Shown here: positions 1 through 8,238 of the stretch, one piece after another
Layout of the letters: each line of letters starts with the position of its first letter
Numbering within the stretch: position 1 is the first letter of the stretch
NCBI RefSeq assembly: GCF_008017835.1
Contig: NZ_VRLT01000024.1
Span: 62,001-126,000 of the forward strand
Direction: 5' to 3'
From: Mesonia sp. HuA40
Lineage (GTDB): Bacteria; Bacteroidota; Bacteroidia; Flavobacteriales; Flavobacteriaceae
DNA length: 64,000 nt
Program-made: the position numbers and the translations under genes
Notes under the pieces: model-generated
Databases searched by the model: none
What the model was told of the DNA's origin: nothing
Seen by the model: only the letters and a program-made list of their open reading frames with translations

Positions 1-539
1 AAGCAATGCAAAAAGCTTGTGAGCTCCAAGACTCTACAATGGCCGCTGTTTTAGGTTTAGAAGATGAAATGGTTGAAGCCGTTTGCGCAAATATAGAAGG
101 AACAGTAGTTGCTGCTAACTATAATTGTCCAGGACAGATAGTTATTTCTGGAGAAACAAAAGCAGTAGAAGAGGCTTGTGCTGCACTTAAAGAAAAAGGA
201 GCCAAACGTGCACTTTTGTTACCCGTAGGAGGCGCTTTTCACTCTCCACTTATGGAGCCCGCACGTGAAGAACTGGCTCAAGCCATAGAGGAGACACAGT
301 TTAATACGCCTACTTGCCCGGTATACCAAAATGTAACCACCTTTGGAGTAACCAATCCAGATGAAATAAAGAAAAATTTGATTTTTCAGCTAACCGCACC
401 GGTCAAGTGGACGCAAAGTGTTCAACAAATGATTAATGATGGAGCGACACAATTCACCGAAGTGGGACCAGGTAAAGTCTTGCAGGGGCTTATTAAAAAA
501 GTAGATCGAAAGATGCCAACCTTCGCCGCTGAACTATAA
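1..539 (+). CDS. fabD: Malonyl-CoA:ACP transacylase, C-terminal part (cut by window start)
   Basis: This enzyme loads malonyl groups onto acyl carrier protein for fatty-acid synthesis in the cytoplasm. The reading frame is open to the first base, so about 110 N-terminal residues, including the nucleophile GHSxGE motif, lie outside the window. The visible part holds the family's conserved NCPGQIVISG segment and the GGAFHSPLM motif with the catalytic histidine. The C-terminal EVGPGKVLQGLIKK block is also typical of FabD. The family assignment is secure. The ATG at position 6 is an internal methionine, not the start. Confidence 0.95.
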   Translation, partial: AMQKACELQDSTMAAVLGLEDEMVEAVCANIEGTVVAANYNCPGQIVISGETKAVEEACAALKEKGAKRALLLPVGGAFHSPLMEPAREELAQAIEETQFNTPTCPVYQNVTTFGVTNPDEIKKNLIFQLTAPVKWTQSVQQMINDGATQFTEVGPGKVLQGLIKKVDRKMPTFAAEL

Positions 540-565
540 AATTTTATTTTAACAATTAAAAGAAG

Positions 566-573
566 TAGCTTTG
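566..573 (+). promoter_or_regulatory. Flavobacterial -7 promoter element
   Basis: TAGCTTTG matches the Bacteroidota -7 consensus TAnnTTTG and lies 16 bases before the start codon at 590. I see no clear TTG -33 box at the usual distance, so this is a partial promoter match. Confidence 0.4.
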
Positions 574-589
574 CATAAAATTAACATTT

Positions 590-2986
590 ATGAAAGCTAC
601 TTTTTTCATTTTAGCCCTTTTTTGGGCCACAACAAGCTTTGCTCAATTTCAATCTCTTAAACAATTAAAAAGCGATTACCTGGCAAATGAAAAAAACGAC
701 TACGAAGTCTTGTTCGCACACTTTAATAAAACCAAGTTTCTTCCAGGTGAAGATTTATGGCTAACCGTTTACGCTAATAGCTCTCATACGGGAACCCCTA
801 GACAGCTTACCAGTAACGCCCTTTTAAGCATATACAATGAAGACAATCAATGTGTTCTAAACAATTATCAAATTTATATAGAAAATGGTACCGGCTCCAG
901 TTTTGTAAAGCTAAACAAAGCTATTTTTAAACCTGGAAAATATGTAGCTGTAATTTCAACCCAATACCTTAAAAACTTCAATCCCAACTATTCTTACACC
1001 CAAGAGTTGGAAATACTTAATAACCAAAAAATTGCTGTTTCCGAACCAACAAAGACTGTTAGACCTAAAATTTTTATTCAAGATTTCCCTGAGGGAGGCC
1101 ATTTGTTAAAAAATACAGCCAATGTTGTTGCCTTAAAAGCTAATTATGAAAATGGTAAACCTGTAAAAAATTATACAGCGGTTTTAGTAAATCAAAATAA
1201 TGACACCCTGCTACGTTTTAAATCAAATCAATTTGGTACTAGTAAATTTAACTTTGTACCTCAAGCCGAACAGTTTACGGTGCACATCGAAACAGAATTT
1301 GGCGAGAGCTATTCGCACAATTTAAGCAGTGTAAAAAATATTGGAATAAACCTCACGATTAATACTATGCCGCAAAATTACACGGCTATACAAGTAAACA
1401 CTAACAAAACCTCGTATGATAAAATTAAAAATAAACCCTTTTATCTCTTGATTCATAAAGATGGAAAGCTATTTTCTCAGGAGTTTAAATTCGAAGAAGG
1501 AAGAAATAATCTAGAGATTAGAATTCCTAAAAAGGCGCTTCCTGCCGGAGTAAATACAGCTACGGTTTTTAATCATAAGTTTGAACCAATTTTAGAACGT
1601 CTCTTTTACAATAGTTTTGGAGTAAATAGAATTCCGCTTCAAGCGAAAGTTAAAGAAGATTTATTAGATAGTTTAAACGTAGAGATTTTTAGTTCAAAGC
1701 GCATAGATACTTTATCACAAATGAGTATATCTGTACTACCCATTGCCAGCGAAGCTTATGAACCTGCGCACTCAATTATCTCTGCCAATGTTTTAAAACC
1801 GTATGTTCGTGGCCATTTAGACCAACCTAGTTATTATTTTAATCCTGATATTTCGAGCCGGAAAAGAGAGTACTTAATAGATTTATTGCTATGTACTCAA
1901 GGTTGGAGAAAAATAGATTGGAATCAATTGGGCGCTAAAAATTTAAAATATGCTGCAGAAAATGGATTTACTATTAAAGGAAAAATACTCAATCACAATG
2001 AGCGTAGAAAAACCACTATATTTTTAAAAACACCAGGGTTTTCGCAAGTTTTTGATGTAAATGCGAACGGTGAATTTATCGCGGAAAACATATATGTACA
2101 AGATAGCGCCAAAGTATCATTGGGCACTGTAAATGAAAGATCTGAGAAATTAAAAAAGCCAAAAATTACGGCTAGAATACTTCCTGTAAAGGTGAAAAAT
2201 ACAGCACTCAAAAATTACCAATGGAAAAATAATGATGCTCTTGACCAAGGTAGTCCCGATTTTTCTTTAAAAAATTTAAGCAATAATATTTTTAGTACAG
2301 AAGAACTCGATTCTATTGTTATTCAAGCTAAAAAAGCCAAAAGAGAAAAACCTCGTAGATTCAACGATGTAATTTACACCGAAGATATAAATCAAGATCA
2401 CGTTTTGGTGACTAATTTTATACGTTCAAAGGGTTATTTGGTTAAACAAAATATTGGAAAATTGGTAATTCTCTCTAACATTAGAAAAAACATCACTGGA
2501 AAAGGTGACCGACAAGTACTTTTAATAATTGACAATTTTCAAGTTAGGGATCCAGAAACAGCCGATCTTTATTTGAATCAGTTATTTATGGAAAATATTG
2601 AATACATTGCCTTTAATAAACAAGGTAGCAGTTTTGGGGTAACTGGATTTAACGGAATTATAAAAATTAAAACAAAGCTCGATTACCGAGAGAGAAAACG
2701 CTCTAACGATTTATTTTATGAATATGTAAGTAACAACGGATACCACCCTGCAAAAGAATTTTACCGCCCTCCCTTTAAAGATTTCTTAAACCCTCTATTT
2801 AAAAAATATGGCGCTATTGAATGGGTAGATCAACTTATTCTAGATAAAAATAAACAGAAAGCAAATTTTCTCATTGAAAACACTTGGAATCGTAAAGTCA
2901 ATCTGTTTATAGAAGGAATATCTAGCGATGGTAAATTTATTTCAGAGATTATAGAACTCAATACATTACCAACAGACAACGAATAA
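590..2986 (+). CDS. Secreted MG2/TonB-plug-domain-like protein
   Basis: A 798-residue exported protein. Residues 1-18 form a signal peptide ending TSFA before Q19. The N-terminal half contains a macroglobulin-like strand pattern (FNKTKFLPGEDLWLTVYA, about residues 45-62) as in MG2 domains. Residues about 600-705 resemble a TonB-receptor plug (LLIIDNFQVRD, then FGVTGFNGIIKIKTK). There is no C-terminal 22-strand barrel, so it is not a full TonB-dependent receptor. Such MG2-plus-plug proteins are common in flavobacteria and probably act at the cell envelope, but their substrate is unknown. It is monocistronic and ends in a bidirectional terminator. Confidence 0.7.
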   Translation: MKATFFILALFWATTSFAQFQSLKQLKSDYLANEKNDYEVLFAHFNKTKFLPGEDLWLTVYANSSHTGTPRQLTSNALLSIYNEDNQCVLNNYQIYIENGTGSSFVKLNKAIFKPGKYVAVISTQYLKNFNPNYSYTQELEILNNQKIAVSEPTKTVRPKIFIQDFPEGGHLLKNTANVVALKANYENGKPVKNYTAVLVNQNNDTLLRFKSNQFGTSKFNFVPQAEQFTVHIETEFGESYSHNLSSVKNIGINLTINTMPQNYTAIQVNTNKTSYDKIKNKPFYLLIHKDGKLFSQEFKFEEGRNNLEIRIPKKALPAGVNTATVFNHKFEPILERLFYNSFGVNRIPLQAKVKEDLLDSLNVEIFSSKRIDTLSQMSISVLPIASEAYEPAHSIISANVLKPYVRGHLDQPSYYFNPDISSRKREYLIDLLLCTQGWRKIDWNQLGAKNLKYAAENGFTIKGKILNHNERRKTTIFLKTPGFSQVFDVNANGEFIAENIYVQDSAKVSLGTVNERSEKLKKPKITARILPVKVKNTALKNYQWKNNDALDQGSPDFSLKNLSNNIFSTEELDSIVIQAKKAKREKPRRFNDVIYTEDINQDHVLVTNFIRSKGYLVKQNIGKLVILSNIRKNITGKGDRQVLLIIDNFQVRDPETADLYLNQLFMENIEYIAFNKQGSSFGVTGFNGIIKIKTKLDYRERKRSNDLFYEYVSNNGYHPAKEFYRPPFKDFLNPLFKKYGAIEWVDQLILDKNKQKANFLIENTWNRKVNLFIEGISSDGKFISEIIELNTLPTDNE

Positions 2987-3015
2987 AAAAAGCAGCCCTA
3001 GGGCTGCTTTTTTTT
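2985..3015. terminator. Bidirectional intrinsic terminator
   Basis: A perfect palindrome GCAGCCCTAGGGCTGC is flanked by an A run on the left and a T run on the right. It sits between two convergent genes (590-2986 and 3031-4161) and can end transcription from both sides. Confidence 0.9.
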
Positions 3016-3030
3016 ATAATCTACTTTTGC

Positions 3031-4161
3031 CTATTTAATAAAATCATTTATAGTTTTGGTAATGTAGGCAATTTGATCCTCTTCTAATTCGGTATGCATA
3101 GGAAGTGCAATTACCTCTTTCACCAATTGATTGGTCACCGCAAAATCTTTCTCGTGGTAACGATCATCTAAATAGGCTTTTTGCTTATGTAAAGGTATAG
3201 GATAGTAAATACCACAAGGTATATCTTGAGCTTGCAAATGCTTGATTAAAGCATCGCGCTGACCATTCATCACACGTAAGGTATATTGATGAAAGACATG
3301 AGTGTCATCGCTTTCAATAATTTTTGGAGTAATTAAGTTTTTATTTTGACTTAATGCCGCAGAATATTTCTTGGCTGCCGCACGACGAGCAGCATTGTAC
3401 TCATCTAAATGTGGTAGTTTAGCGCGTAAAACAGCTGCTTGCAAACTATCTAATCTAGAATTAACCCCCACCACATCGTGATGATAACGCTCATACATAC
3501 CATGGTTAACAATCCCTCTTAGATGATGCGCCAACTGGTCATCATTGGTAAATAAAGCTCCACCATCACCATAACAACCTAAATTTTTTGAAGGAAAAAA
3601 AGAGGTTGTTCCAACGTGACCAATGCCACCTGTTTTTGAAACATGTCCGTCTTTAGCGTAATGGTTTGCGCCAATGGCTTGTGCATTATCTTCAATCACA
3701 AATAAGTTGTACTTTTCTGCAATTTCCATAATGGCATTCATATCGGCCGATTGCCCGAATAAATGCACAGGAACAATAGCTTTTGTTTTGGGTGTAATGG
3801 CAGCTTCAATGGCCTTAGGATTTATGTTAAAACTCTCAGCATCTACGTCAACCAACACGGGAGTTAAATTCAATAAAGCTATGACCTCTACTGTCGCTGC
3901 AAAAGTAAAATCTGTAGTTATCACCTCGTCTCCAGGCTTTAAACCAAGCCCCATCATCGCAATTTGTAAAGCATCTGTACCATTAGCACAAGGTATCACG
4001 TGTTTAACCCCTAGATAGGCTTCTAATTCGCTTTGAAAGCTATGCACCTCTGGTCCATTAATAAATGCTGTATTTTCTAAAATTTGTTCAAAAGAGCTGT
4101 TAACCTGATTTTTAATTCCTTGAAATTGACCCTTCAAGTCAACCATTTGTATTTTTTTCAT
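3031..4161 (-). CDS. DegT/DnrJ/EryC1/StrS-family sugar aminotransferase
   Basis: A PLP-dependent aminotransferase of 376 residues that puts an amino group on a keto-sugar nucleotide, usually for surface polysaccharide synthesis. The PLP-binding lysine is K192 in FFPSKNLGCYGDGG, and D158 in VIEDNAQAIG should contact the PLP ring nitrogen. The close match of the N-terminal VDLKGQF and FINGPEV segments to WbpE/WlbC-type enzymes suggests UDP-3-keto-sugar amination, but the exact substrate cannot be read from sequence. It diverges from the Kdo transferase gene at 4257, also an envelope glycan gene. Confidence 0.85.
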   Translation of the reverse strand: MKKIQMVDLKGQFQGIKNQVNSSFEQILENTAFINGPEVHSFQSELEAYLGVKHVIPCANGTDALQIAMMGLGLKPGDEVITTDFTFAATVEVIALLNLTPVLVDVDAESFNINPKAIEAAITPKTKAIVPVHLFGQSADMNAIMEIAEKYNLFVIEDNAQAIGANHYAKDGHVSKTGGIGHVGTTSFFPSKNLGCYGDGGALFTNDDQLAHHLRGIVNHGMYERYHHDVVGVNSRLDSLQAAVLRAKLPHLDEYNAARRAAAKKYSAALSQNKNLITPKIIESDDTHVFHQYTLRVMNGQRDALIKHLQAQDIPCGIYYPIPLHKQKAYLDDRYHEKDFAVTNQLVKEVIALPMHTELEEDQIAYITKTINDFIK

Positions 4162-4180
4162 AAGCTTGTTTTAACGATTA

Positions 4181-4215
4181 CAAAAATAAGAAATAATACG
4201 CGCCTAGTCCTCAAA
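4181..4215 (-). promoter_or_regulatory. Promoter of the DegT-family gene
   Basis: On the minus strand a TTTG (4215-4212) precedes TATTTTTG (4188-4181), matching the flavobacterial -33/-7 pattern with a 23-base spacer. The -7 box lies about 20 bases before the start codon. Confidence 0.5.
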
Positions 4216-4256
4216 CCTTAACACAGAATCTATTATTTTAGCAAAAAGTTTATATT

Positions 4257-5504
4257 TTGAAATTTCTATACGATTTATTCATTCACATTCTTCAAAGTTT
4301 ATTAACTGTTTTAGCTTGGGTTAGCCCAAAAATGAAACTTTTTGTTTCAGGAAGAAAAAATCTACTAAGAAAATTAGAACACACGATTCCGCAAAAAAAG
4401 AATAAGCGCCTCTGGTTGCACGCAGCCTCGCTAGGTGAATACGAACAAGCCTTACCTATTATACGCGCACTCAAAGAGAAAAACCCAAATCTTGAAATTA
4501 TTGTTAGCTTCTTTTCTCCCTCAGGTTATGAAATCAGAAAAAATAATGAGTGGGCCATATGCACCACCTATTTGCCGCTGGACACCCCAAAAAATGCTAA
4601 AGCTTTTTTAAAAATTGTAAATCCAGATCTTATCCTTTTTGTTAAATATGAAATTTGGCCTAATTATTTAAAGGTAATTGCTAAAAACGATTTGCCATGT
4701 TACTTAATTTCGGCAGTTTTTCGTAAAAACCATTTTCTCTTTACAAAATTTGGGCAATTCATCCGTAAAGCCCTAAATTCATTCAATCATATATTTGTAC
4801 AAGACCAAAATTCTCTTAATGTTTTAAATGCCAATGGTTTTCTTAATGCAAGTTGGGCGGGAGATACTAGGTATGATCGTGTTATTCAACAATTGCAACA
4901 AGACAACCATTTACCAATTATCAAATCGTTTAAGAAAAATCATAAACTTCTTGTAGCCGGCAGTACCTGGCCCACCGACGAAAAAGTTATTCTTTCTTCT
5001 TTAAATGAATTACCTAAAGATCTTAAAATAATAATTGCACCACATCAAGTAGATGAAAACCATATTCGCAAAATAGAGTCTATGCTAAATGTTTCTTATA
5101 GGCGTTACTCTCAAATTGATTTAAAAAGCGATTTTGATTTTAAGCTTTTAATTATTGATAATATTGGCATTCTAAGCCGCATCTACGCTTACGCGGATTT
5201 GGCCTACGTTGGGGGAGCTTTAGGCGAAACCGGATTACATAATATTTTAGAACCAGCTGTTTTTGGAGTTCCCATTTGTATTGGCCCGAACTATCATAAA
5301 TACCCAGAAGCCAATTTATTTAAAGCCGCTGGAGCGCTACAAATTATCGAAAATACAACAGATTTCAAAAAAACAATTAATCGTATGACAAGTGACGAAA
5401 TTTACCATAAAAAGCTAAGTGAAAAAACTCAAAATATTGTAAACCAACAAGCTGGAGCCACTATAAGAATACTAAATAAAATAGGCCAGCACCTAAAAAG
5501 ATGA
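4257..5504 (+). CDS. waaA: 3-deoxy-D-manno-octulosonic acid (Kdo) transferase
   Basis: This transferase adds Kdo from CMP-Kdo to the lipid A precursor at the inner face of the cytoplasmic membrane. It has 415 residues, close to the family norm. A hydrophobic N-terminal segment (about residues 3-22) anchors it. The conserved HAASLGEYEQ motif includes the probable catalytic base E61. The GGALGETGLHNILEP block near residue 320 is the GT-B nucleotide-sugar binding region of this family. The start used is TTG; no in-frame ATG precedes it. A -7-like TATTTTAG at 4234-4241 would give a very short leader. Confidence 0.93.
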   Translation: MKFLYDLFIHILQSLLTVLAWVSPKMKLFVSGRKNLLRKLEHTIPQKKNKRLWLHAASLGEYEQALPIIRALKEKNPNLEIIVSFFSPSGYEIRKNNEWAICTTYLPLDTPKNAKAFLKIVNPDLILFVKYEIWPNYLKVIAKNDLPCYLISAVFRKNHFLFTKFGQFIRKALNSFNHIFVQDQNSLNVLNANGFLNASWAGDTRYDRVIQQLQQDNHLPIIKSFKKNHKLLVAGSTWPTDEKVILSSLNELPKDLKIIIAPHQVDENHIRKIESMLNVSYRRYSQIDLKSDFDFKLLIIDNIGILSRIYAYADLAYVGGALGETGLHNILEPAVFGVPICIGPNYHKYPEANLFKAAGALQIIENTTDFKKTINRMTSDEIYHKKLSEKTQNIVNQQAGATIRILNKIGQHLKR

Positions 5505-5536
5505 TTTATTTAAATGCAAAAATTTTCTTATTTTAT

Positions 5537-5566
5537 TTTGCATATCTCAGGAGTTTAGTATTTTAG
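5537..5566 (+). promoter_or_regulatory. Promoter of the repeat lipoprotein gene
   Basis: TTTG at 5537-5540 is followed 18 bases later by TATTTTAG (5559-5566), one mismatch from TAnnTTTG. It lies 55 bases upstream of the start at 5622. Confidence 0.5.
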
Positions 5567-5621
5567 CCCCTTGAAACAATGAATAAAACTAAATCAAACA
5601 GTAACACAAAAACCCAAAATT

Positions 5622-5972
5622 ATGAAAAAAACAGTATTTACATTAGCAATGTTATTTGCCCTTTCTACTTCTTTTGTTTCTTGTAGAGAAGAAGCTAACA
5701 AAGCTGAAGACAAGATGGAACAAGCTGAAGAAAACATGGAAGATGCAGCAGATGATATGGAAGACGCTGCTGAGGACGCTGCAAACGACATGGAAGATGC
5801 AGCAGAAGATACCGAGAACTCGCTAAAAAATGCCGTAAATGAAACCGGTGATGCTATCGAGAACGCTGCCAATGAAACTGGCGATGCTATTGAAAACGCT
5901 GCCAACGAAACTGGTGAAGCCGTAAATAAAGCAGCTAAAGAAGTTAAAGAAACTGTAGACGGAGATAAATAA
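5622..5972 (+). CDS. Small lipoprotein with acidic 11-residue helical repeats
   Basis: A 116-residue protein with a lipoprotein signal peptide; the lipobox cysteine is C21 (SFVSC). The mature part is almost only A, E, D, N and K, arranged as short helical repeats. The clearest are three tandem 11-mers of the form NETGDAIENAA (about residues 73-105), similar in style to LEA or apolipoprotein repeats. It is expected to be a surface- or periplasm-exposed amphipathic helix, perhaps with a stress or membrane-shielding role. That role is inference from composition. It is a single-gene unit with its own promoter and terminator. Confidence 0.75.
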   Translation: MKKTVFTLAMLFALSTSFVSCREEANKAEDKMEQAEENMEDAADDMEDAAEDAANDMEDAAEDTENSLKNAVNETGDAIENAANETGDAIENAANETGEAVNKAAKEVKETVDGDK

Positions 5973-5989
5973 GCTGTCTCAAACTTCTA

Positions 5990-6023
5990 AAAAAAAAGCT
6001 CTTGTAACAAGAGCTTTTTTTTT
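5990..6023 (+). terminator. Intrinsic terminator
   Basis: The stem AAAGCTCTTG/CAAGAGCTTT with a short loop is followed by a T run, 20 bases after the lipoprotein gene stop. Confidence 0.9.
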
Positions 6024-6112
6024 ATGCTAAAATCACAACATAAGACGCAAATAAACTTTAATACTAGACTACTTTAGCCAACTAATCTATAAGGGTGCAT
6101 TAAATATAAGGC

Positions 6113-6148
6113 AAAAAAAACCCCCAAAATCAAAAGATCTTGAGGGTT
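6113..6148 (-). terminator. Original tRNA-Leu terminator left at attL
   Basis: On the minus strand a 13-pair stem (with two G-U pairs), a four-base loop and a run of eight T follow the tRNA 3' fragment. This is the chromosomal terminator that served the tRNA-Leu gene before the prophage inserted; its position fits a tRNA read right to left. Confidence 0.75.
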
Positions 6149-6205
6149 AAAGTACTCGGGACGGGACTTGAACCCGTACGAACAAATGTTCATTGGATTT
6201 TAAGT
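6148..6205. repeat. attL: 58-bp direct repeat, 3' part of tRNA-Leu
   Basis: Identical to 44627-44684. It covers the tRNA-Leu(UAA) sequence from the anticodon loop to the 3' end plus four bases. The match stops at 6147 and 6206, which defines the left prophage junction. The 5' half of the tRNA is absent here, so this copy is a remnant. The surrounding gene-free stretch 5973-6317 contains two terminators, this repeat and, at 6206-6317, AT-rich phage DNA in which I see only a short inverted repeat (AAGTC..GACTT near 6265) that might be an integrase or excision arm site. Confidence 0.95.
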
Positions 6206-6317
6206 GCTGCTGCTAAATCCCTTTGAGTGGGTAAACCCCTTAAATTGCTTAGATTAAGTCTATTGGACTTTTAAATTTTATAGTTAAAAATATGTTCGTT
6301 TTTGTTTGTAATTTTTT

Positions 6318-6473
6318 ATGTTAAAAAATTTGTATTTTAGGCGGTTCTCACCAATAATATGGTATAATTTGTCTGCCCAAGAAAAACTTGAAGCCTATAT
6401 GTTGTACCTTGAAAATAAACACCTTTACTCAAAAAAAGAGCAAGAAGCTATTGAAAAGACTTTTGATGATTAA
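6318..6473 (+). CDS. Small hypothetical protein at left prophage end
   Basis: A 51-codon frame with an acidic/basic C-terminal half (LSAQEKLEAYMLYLENKHLY). It converges on the lipoprotein gene and overlaps its 3' end by four bases. A copy of the TCTCACCAAT-type motif lies inside its first third, so the true start could be the internal ATG at 6399, giving about 24 residues. I do not recognise the protein. Coding status is uncertain. Confidence 0.35.
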   Translation: MLKNLYFRRFSPIIWYNLSAQEKLEAYMLYLENKHLYSKKEQEAIEKTFDD

Positions 6474-6973
6474 AGCTTGATTATGTTTTCTTTTGCATAG
6501 TCTTCTATCTTTGACATTGCTTTTTCAAAATCTTCTTTTTTTGAAATTGTAAATAATTTTTTATCACTACCAAATAATACTACGGCTTGTTCTTCGCCTA
6601 TATTTGTTTGGACTTCTAAATAAATTGCCTCAAAAAAGAAATCTAGACTGTCAATTTCTTTTTTTAGTTTAAACCTTTTTTCATCGATTTCTCGCATTTG
6701 GTTTTTATATAAATTAACTCTTTTTTCGTGTTCTTTTTCATCGCCGATTGTTTCTAAACCAACTTTTAAACTTTCATATTCAAAATCAAGATCTGAATTT
6801 ATGATCTCTAGTAAATCTACAGCTCGTAAAGTGTCAATATGAATTCTTTTTAATTCTACTTGATCTTCGTAAATATTACTTTTATTTACAATCTCTAAAA
6901 TTTTATCTTCTTTAGTTTTTTCTGCACAGCCTAATAGGTTCAGACTAATTAATACTAAAAATATCTTTCTCAT
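6470..6973 (-). CDS. Prophage lipoprotein downstream of the repressor
   Basis: A 167-residue protein with a lipoprotein signal peptide; the lipobox cysteine is C16 in LNLLGC. The mature part is charged and largely helical, with a probable coiled coil at about residues 60-105. It begins two bases after the repressor stop codon on the same strand, so the two are very likely one transcript that is active in the lysogen. Lipoproteins in this position are known in some temperate phages as superinfection-exclusion factors. That function here is inference from position and export signal, since I recognise no family. Confidence 0.7.
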   Translation of the reverse strand: MRKIFLVLISLNLLGCAEKTKEDKILEIVNKSNIYEDQVELKRIHIDTLRAVDLLEIINSDLDFEYESLKVGLETIGDEKEHEKRVNLYKNQMREIDEKRFKLKKEIDSLDFFFEAIYLEVQTNIGEEQAVVLFGSDKKLFTISKKEDFEKAMSKIEDYAKENIIKL

Positions 6974-6975
6974 AA

Positions 6976-7467
6976 TTATTTATGTTCTTGCAGAAATTTA
7001 GAAAGCTCTTTTGCTCCTTTATTAATTTCTTCTGGATTAATATTTTCTATGAATTTTATAATTTTTTGCTGCCCTTGTAAAGTTCTTAGCAGCCCCTTAT
7101 TAATTGTTTCAAAATTAGTGGCCAATCCTTCTGCAATGGCTTTTAGGTCCTGTTTTAAATCTTGATGAAGACTAAGGGCTATATCCTCTTTATTCAATTT
7201 TTCATATTGCTGCCTCGGCTCATTAAGCACTCCTTCATCTTCTTTGCTATTTAACATTGAACCTTCACCAGTTAAAAGCCAGTTATAACTAATCTCTGGA
7301 TAACGGGTTACAATCTTATCCGCTAGATCACTACTTATTCCGTTTCTACCATTTTTAACGTGATAGATTGAGGTATTTGCAGTTAATCCTATCTCCTCAG
7401 AAAGCTTATTTGCGCTTATTTTAAGGTGATTCAATAATTCAATTAATATTTTTTGACTCCGCTTCAA
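6976..7467 (-). CDS. XRE-family phage repressor (CI-like)
   Basis: A 163-residue protein. Residues about 5-62 form a helix-turn-helix of the XRE type: ISANKLSEEIGLTANTSIYH, then the typical Bacteroidota ending YPEISYNWLLTGEG. The C-terminal part is helical (about residues 85-160) and probably mediates oligomerisation. There is no LexA-like Ser-Lys peptidase motif, so RecA-stimulated self-cleavage is not expected. It is divergent from the early operon beginning at 7662, with repeated TGTTAGTA-type sites between, which fits a lysogeny switch. Confidence 0.85.
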   Translation of the reverse strand: MKRSQKILIELLNHLKISANKLSEEIGLTANTSIYHVKNGRNGISSDLADKIVTRYPEISYNWLLTGEGSMLNSKEDEGVLNEPRQQYEKLNKEDIALSLHQDLKQDLKAIAEGLATNFETINKGLLRTLQGQQKIIKFIENINPEEINKGAKELSKFLQEHK

Positions 7468-7470
7468 AAT

Positions 7471-7603
7471 TTGTTAGTATTTGTTAGCATTTCAAAAACC
7501 CTTTAAAATCAATGCTTCACACAATTATGACTATAAAAAAGTGTTTTTAACATATAAATTTGTTGGTAAATGTTTGCATTGTTAGTAAATGTTTGTATCT
7601 TTG
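7471..7603. promoter_or_regulatory. Lysogeny switch: repeated operators and early promoter
   Basis: Two clusters of a TTGTTAGTAnnTTTG-like repeat occur, at 7471-7490 next to the repressor start and at 7561-7598. The second cluster covers an early promoter made of TTTG (7573-7576), a 19-base spacer and TATCTTTG (7596-7603) reading right. Overlap of repeats with promoter is what a repressor-controlled PR would look like. The assignment of the repeats to the XRE repressor is inference. Confidence 0.7.
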
Positions 7604-7661
7604 AAACATCAACACGCACAAAGATACGTTTTTAAAATAATCTCACCAATAATAGAAATCT

Positions 7662-7952
7662 ATGTTAAAGATTAACCAACAGAAAGCCTGCAAGAAACTA
7701 ATAGGAAAAAATTTTTTTGTTAGGATGCAGGCTTTCATCTCTAAAAAAGGCTTTAAAAATAGATTTGGTAATACTTATACCCAAGTTTATTTAAGTATGG
7801 TTTTTAGAGGATTAGAGACCAATGCTAAAATAGAGCCGGTAATTAGAGAATTTATAAACCTAGAAGTAAAAAAAGCAGAAAAACGCTTAAATAAGAAAAA
7901 CCAAGAATTGCAAGAGCTTTTAAAAACCGCTAAATCAATAAACCATGTATAA
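7662..7952 (+). CDS. First early-operon protein, unknown
   Basis: A 96-residue basic protein, first gene rightward from the lysogeny switch, the place usually held by a Cro or antirepressor-type protein. The sequence is rich in lysine and the last third is a likely coiled coil (KKAEKRLNKKNQELQELLK). I see no definite HTH signature. A TCTCACCAAT motif lies 12-21 bases before the start. Its 3' end overlaps the next gene by eight bases, indicating co-translation. Confidence 0.65.
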   Translation: MLKINQQKACKKLIGKNFFVRMQAFISKKGFKNRFGNTYTQVYLSMVFRGLETNAKIEPVIREFINLEVKKAEKRLNKKNQELQELLKTAKSINHV

Positions 7953-8154
7953 ATCTATGCAAAAGCACCAAAACACCCTAGACAATTATAAAGCTTATCA
8001 AGCTTTACTTAAAAAGCAACGCATTTACAGAAGAATGCAGTGGGCACTATTTTGTACTATGCTTTTTGTGGTAGCCTTATTTGCGCTCTTGCTTTTAAAT
8101 ATAGCATTTGTTGAAACTTTTTTAAAGATTGATGTTTCAAAATGGCTCTGGTAA
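7945..8154 (+). CDS. Small single-pass membrane protein
   Basis: A 69-residue protein with a basic N-terminal helix and one strong transmembrane segment at about residues 33-56. It overlaps the preceding gene by eight bases, so it belongs to the early operon. The function is unknown. Early phage membrane peptides of this kind often act on host envelope or exclusion processes, but nothing here proves that. Confidence 0.6.
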   Translation: MYKSMQKHQNTLDNYKAYQALLKKQRIYRRMQWALFCTMLFVVALFALLLLNIAFVETFLKIDVSKWLW

Positions 8155-8215
8155 GATGCATCGGAGCCAAAAAAAAACCCCACGCACTGGACTGCAATGG
8201 GGTAAGTAAATTAAG

Positions 8216-8230
8216 TATTAACGCTTAAAC
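8216..8230 (+). promoter_or_regulatory. TATTAACGCTTAAA leader motif, first copy
   Basis: The string TATTAACGCTTAAAC lies nine bases before the next start codon. Close copies precede other phage genes: 11276-11285, 12887-12900 and 23652-23666, each 2-25 bases from a start. A weaker form (ATTAACCGCTTAAG) is at 9474-9487. A hairpin CCCCA..TGGGG precedes this copy at about 8178-8202. The motif is probably a phage leader or translation signal; its role is unknown. Confidence 0.45.
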
Positions 8231-8238
8231 TAATACCT

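Noticed and set aside
5594-5905. A 103-codon minus-strand frame rich in S and A opposite the repeat lipoprotein
   Set aside because: It is the antisense shadow of the alanine/glutamate repeats, has no promoter or leader of its own, and the plus frame has a clear lipobox and terminator.
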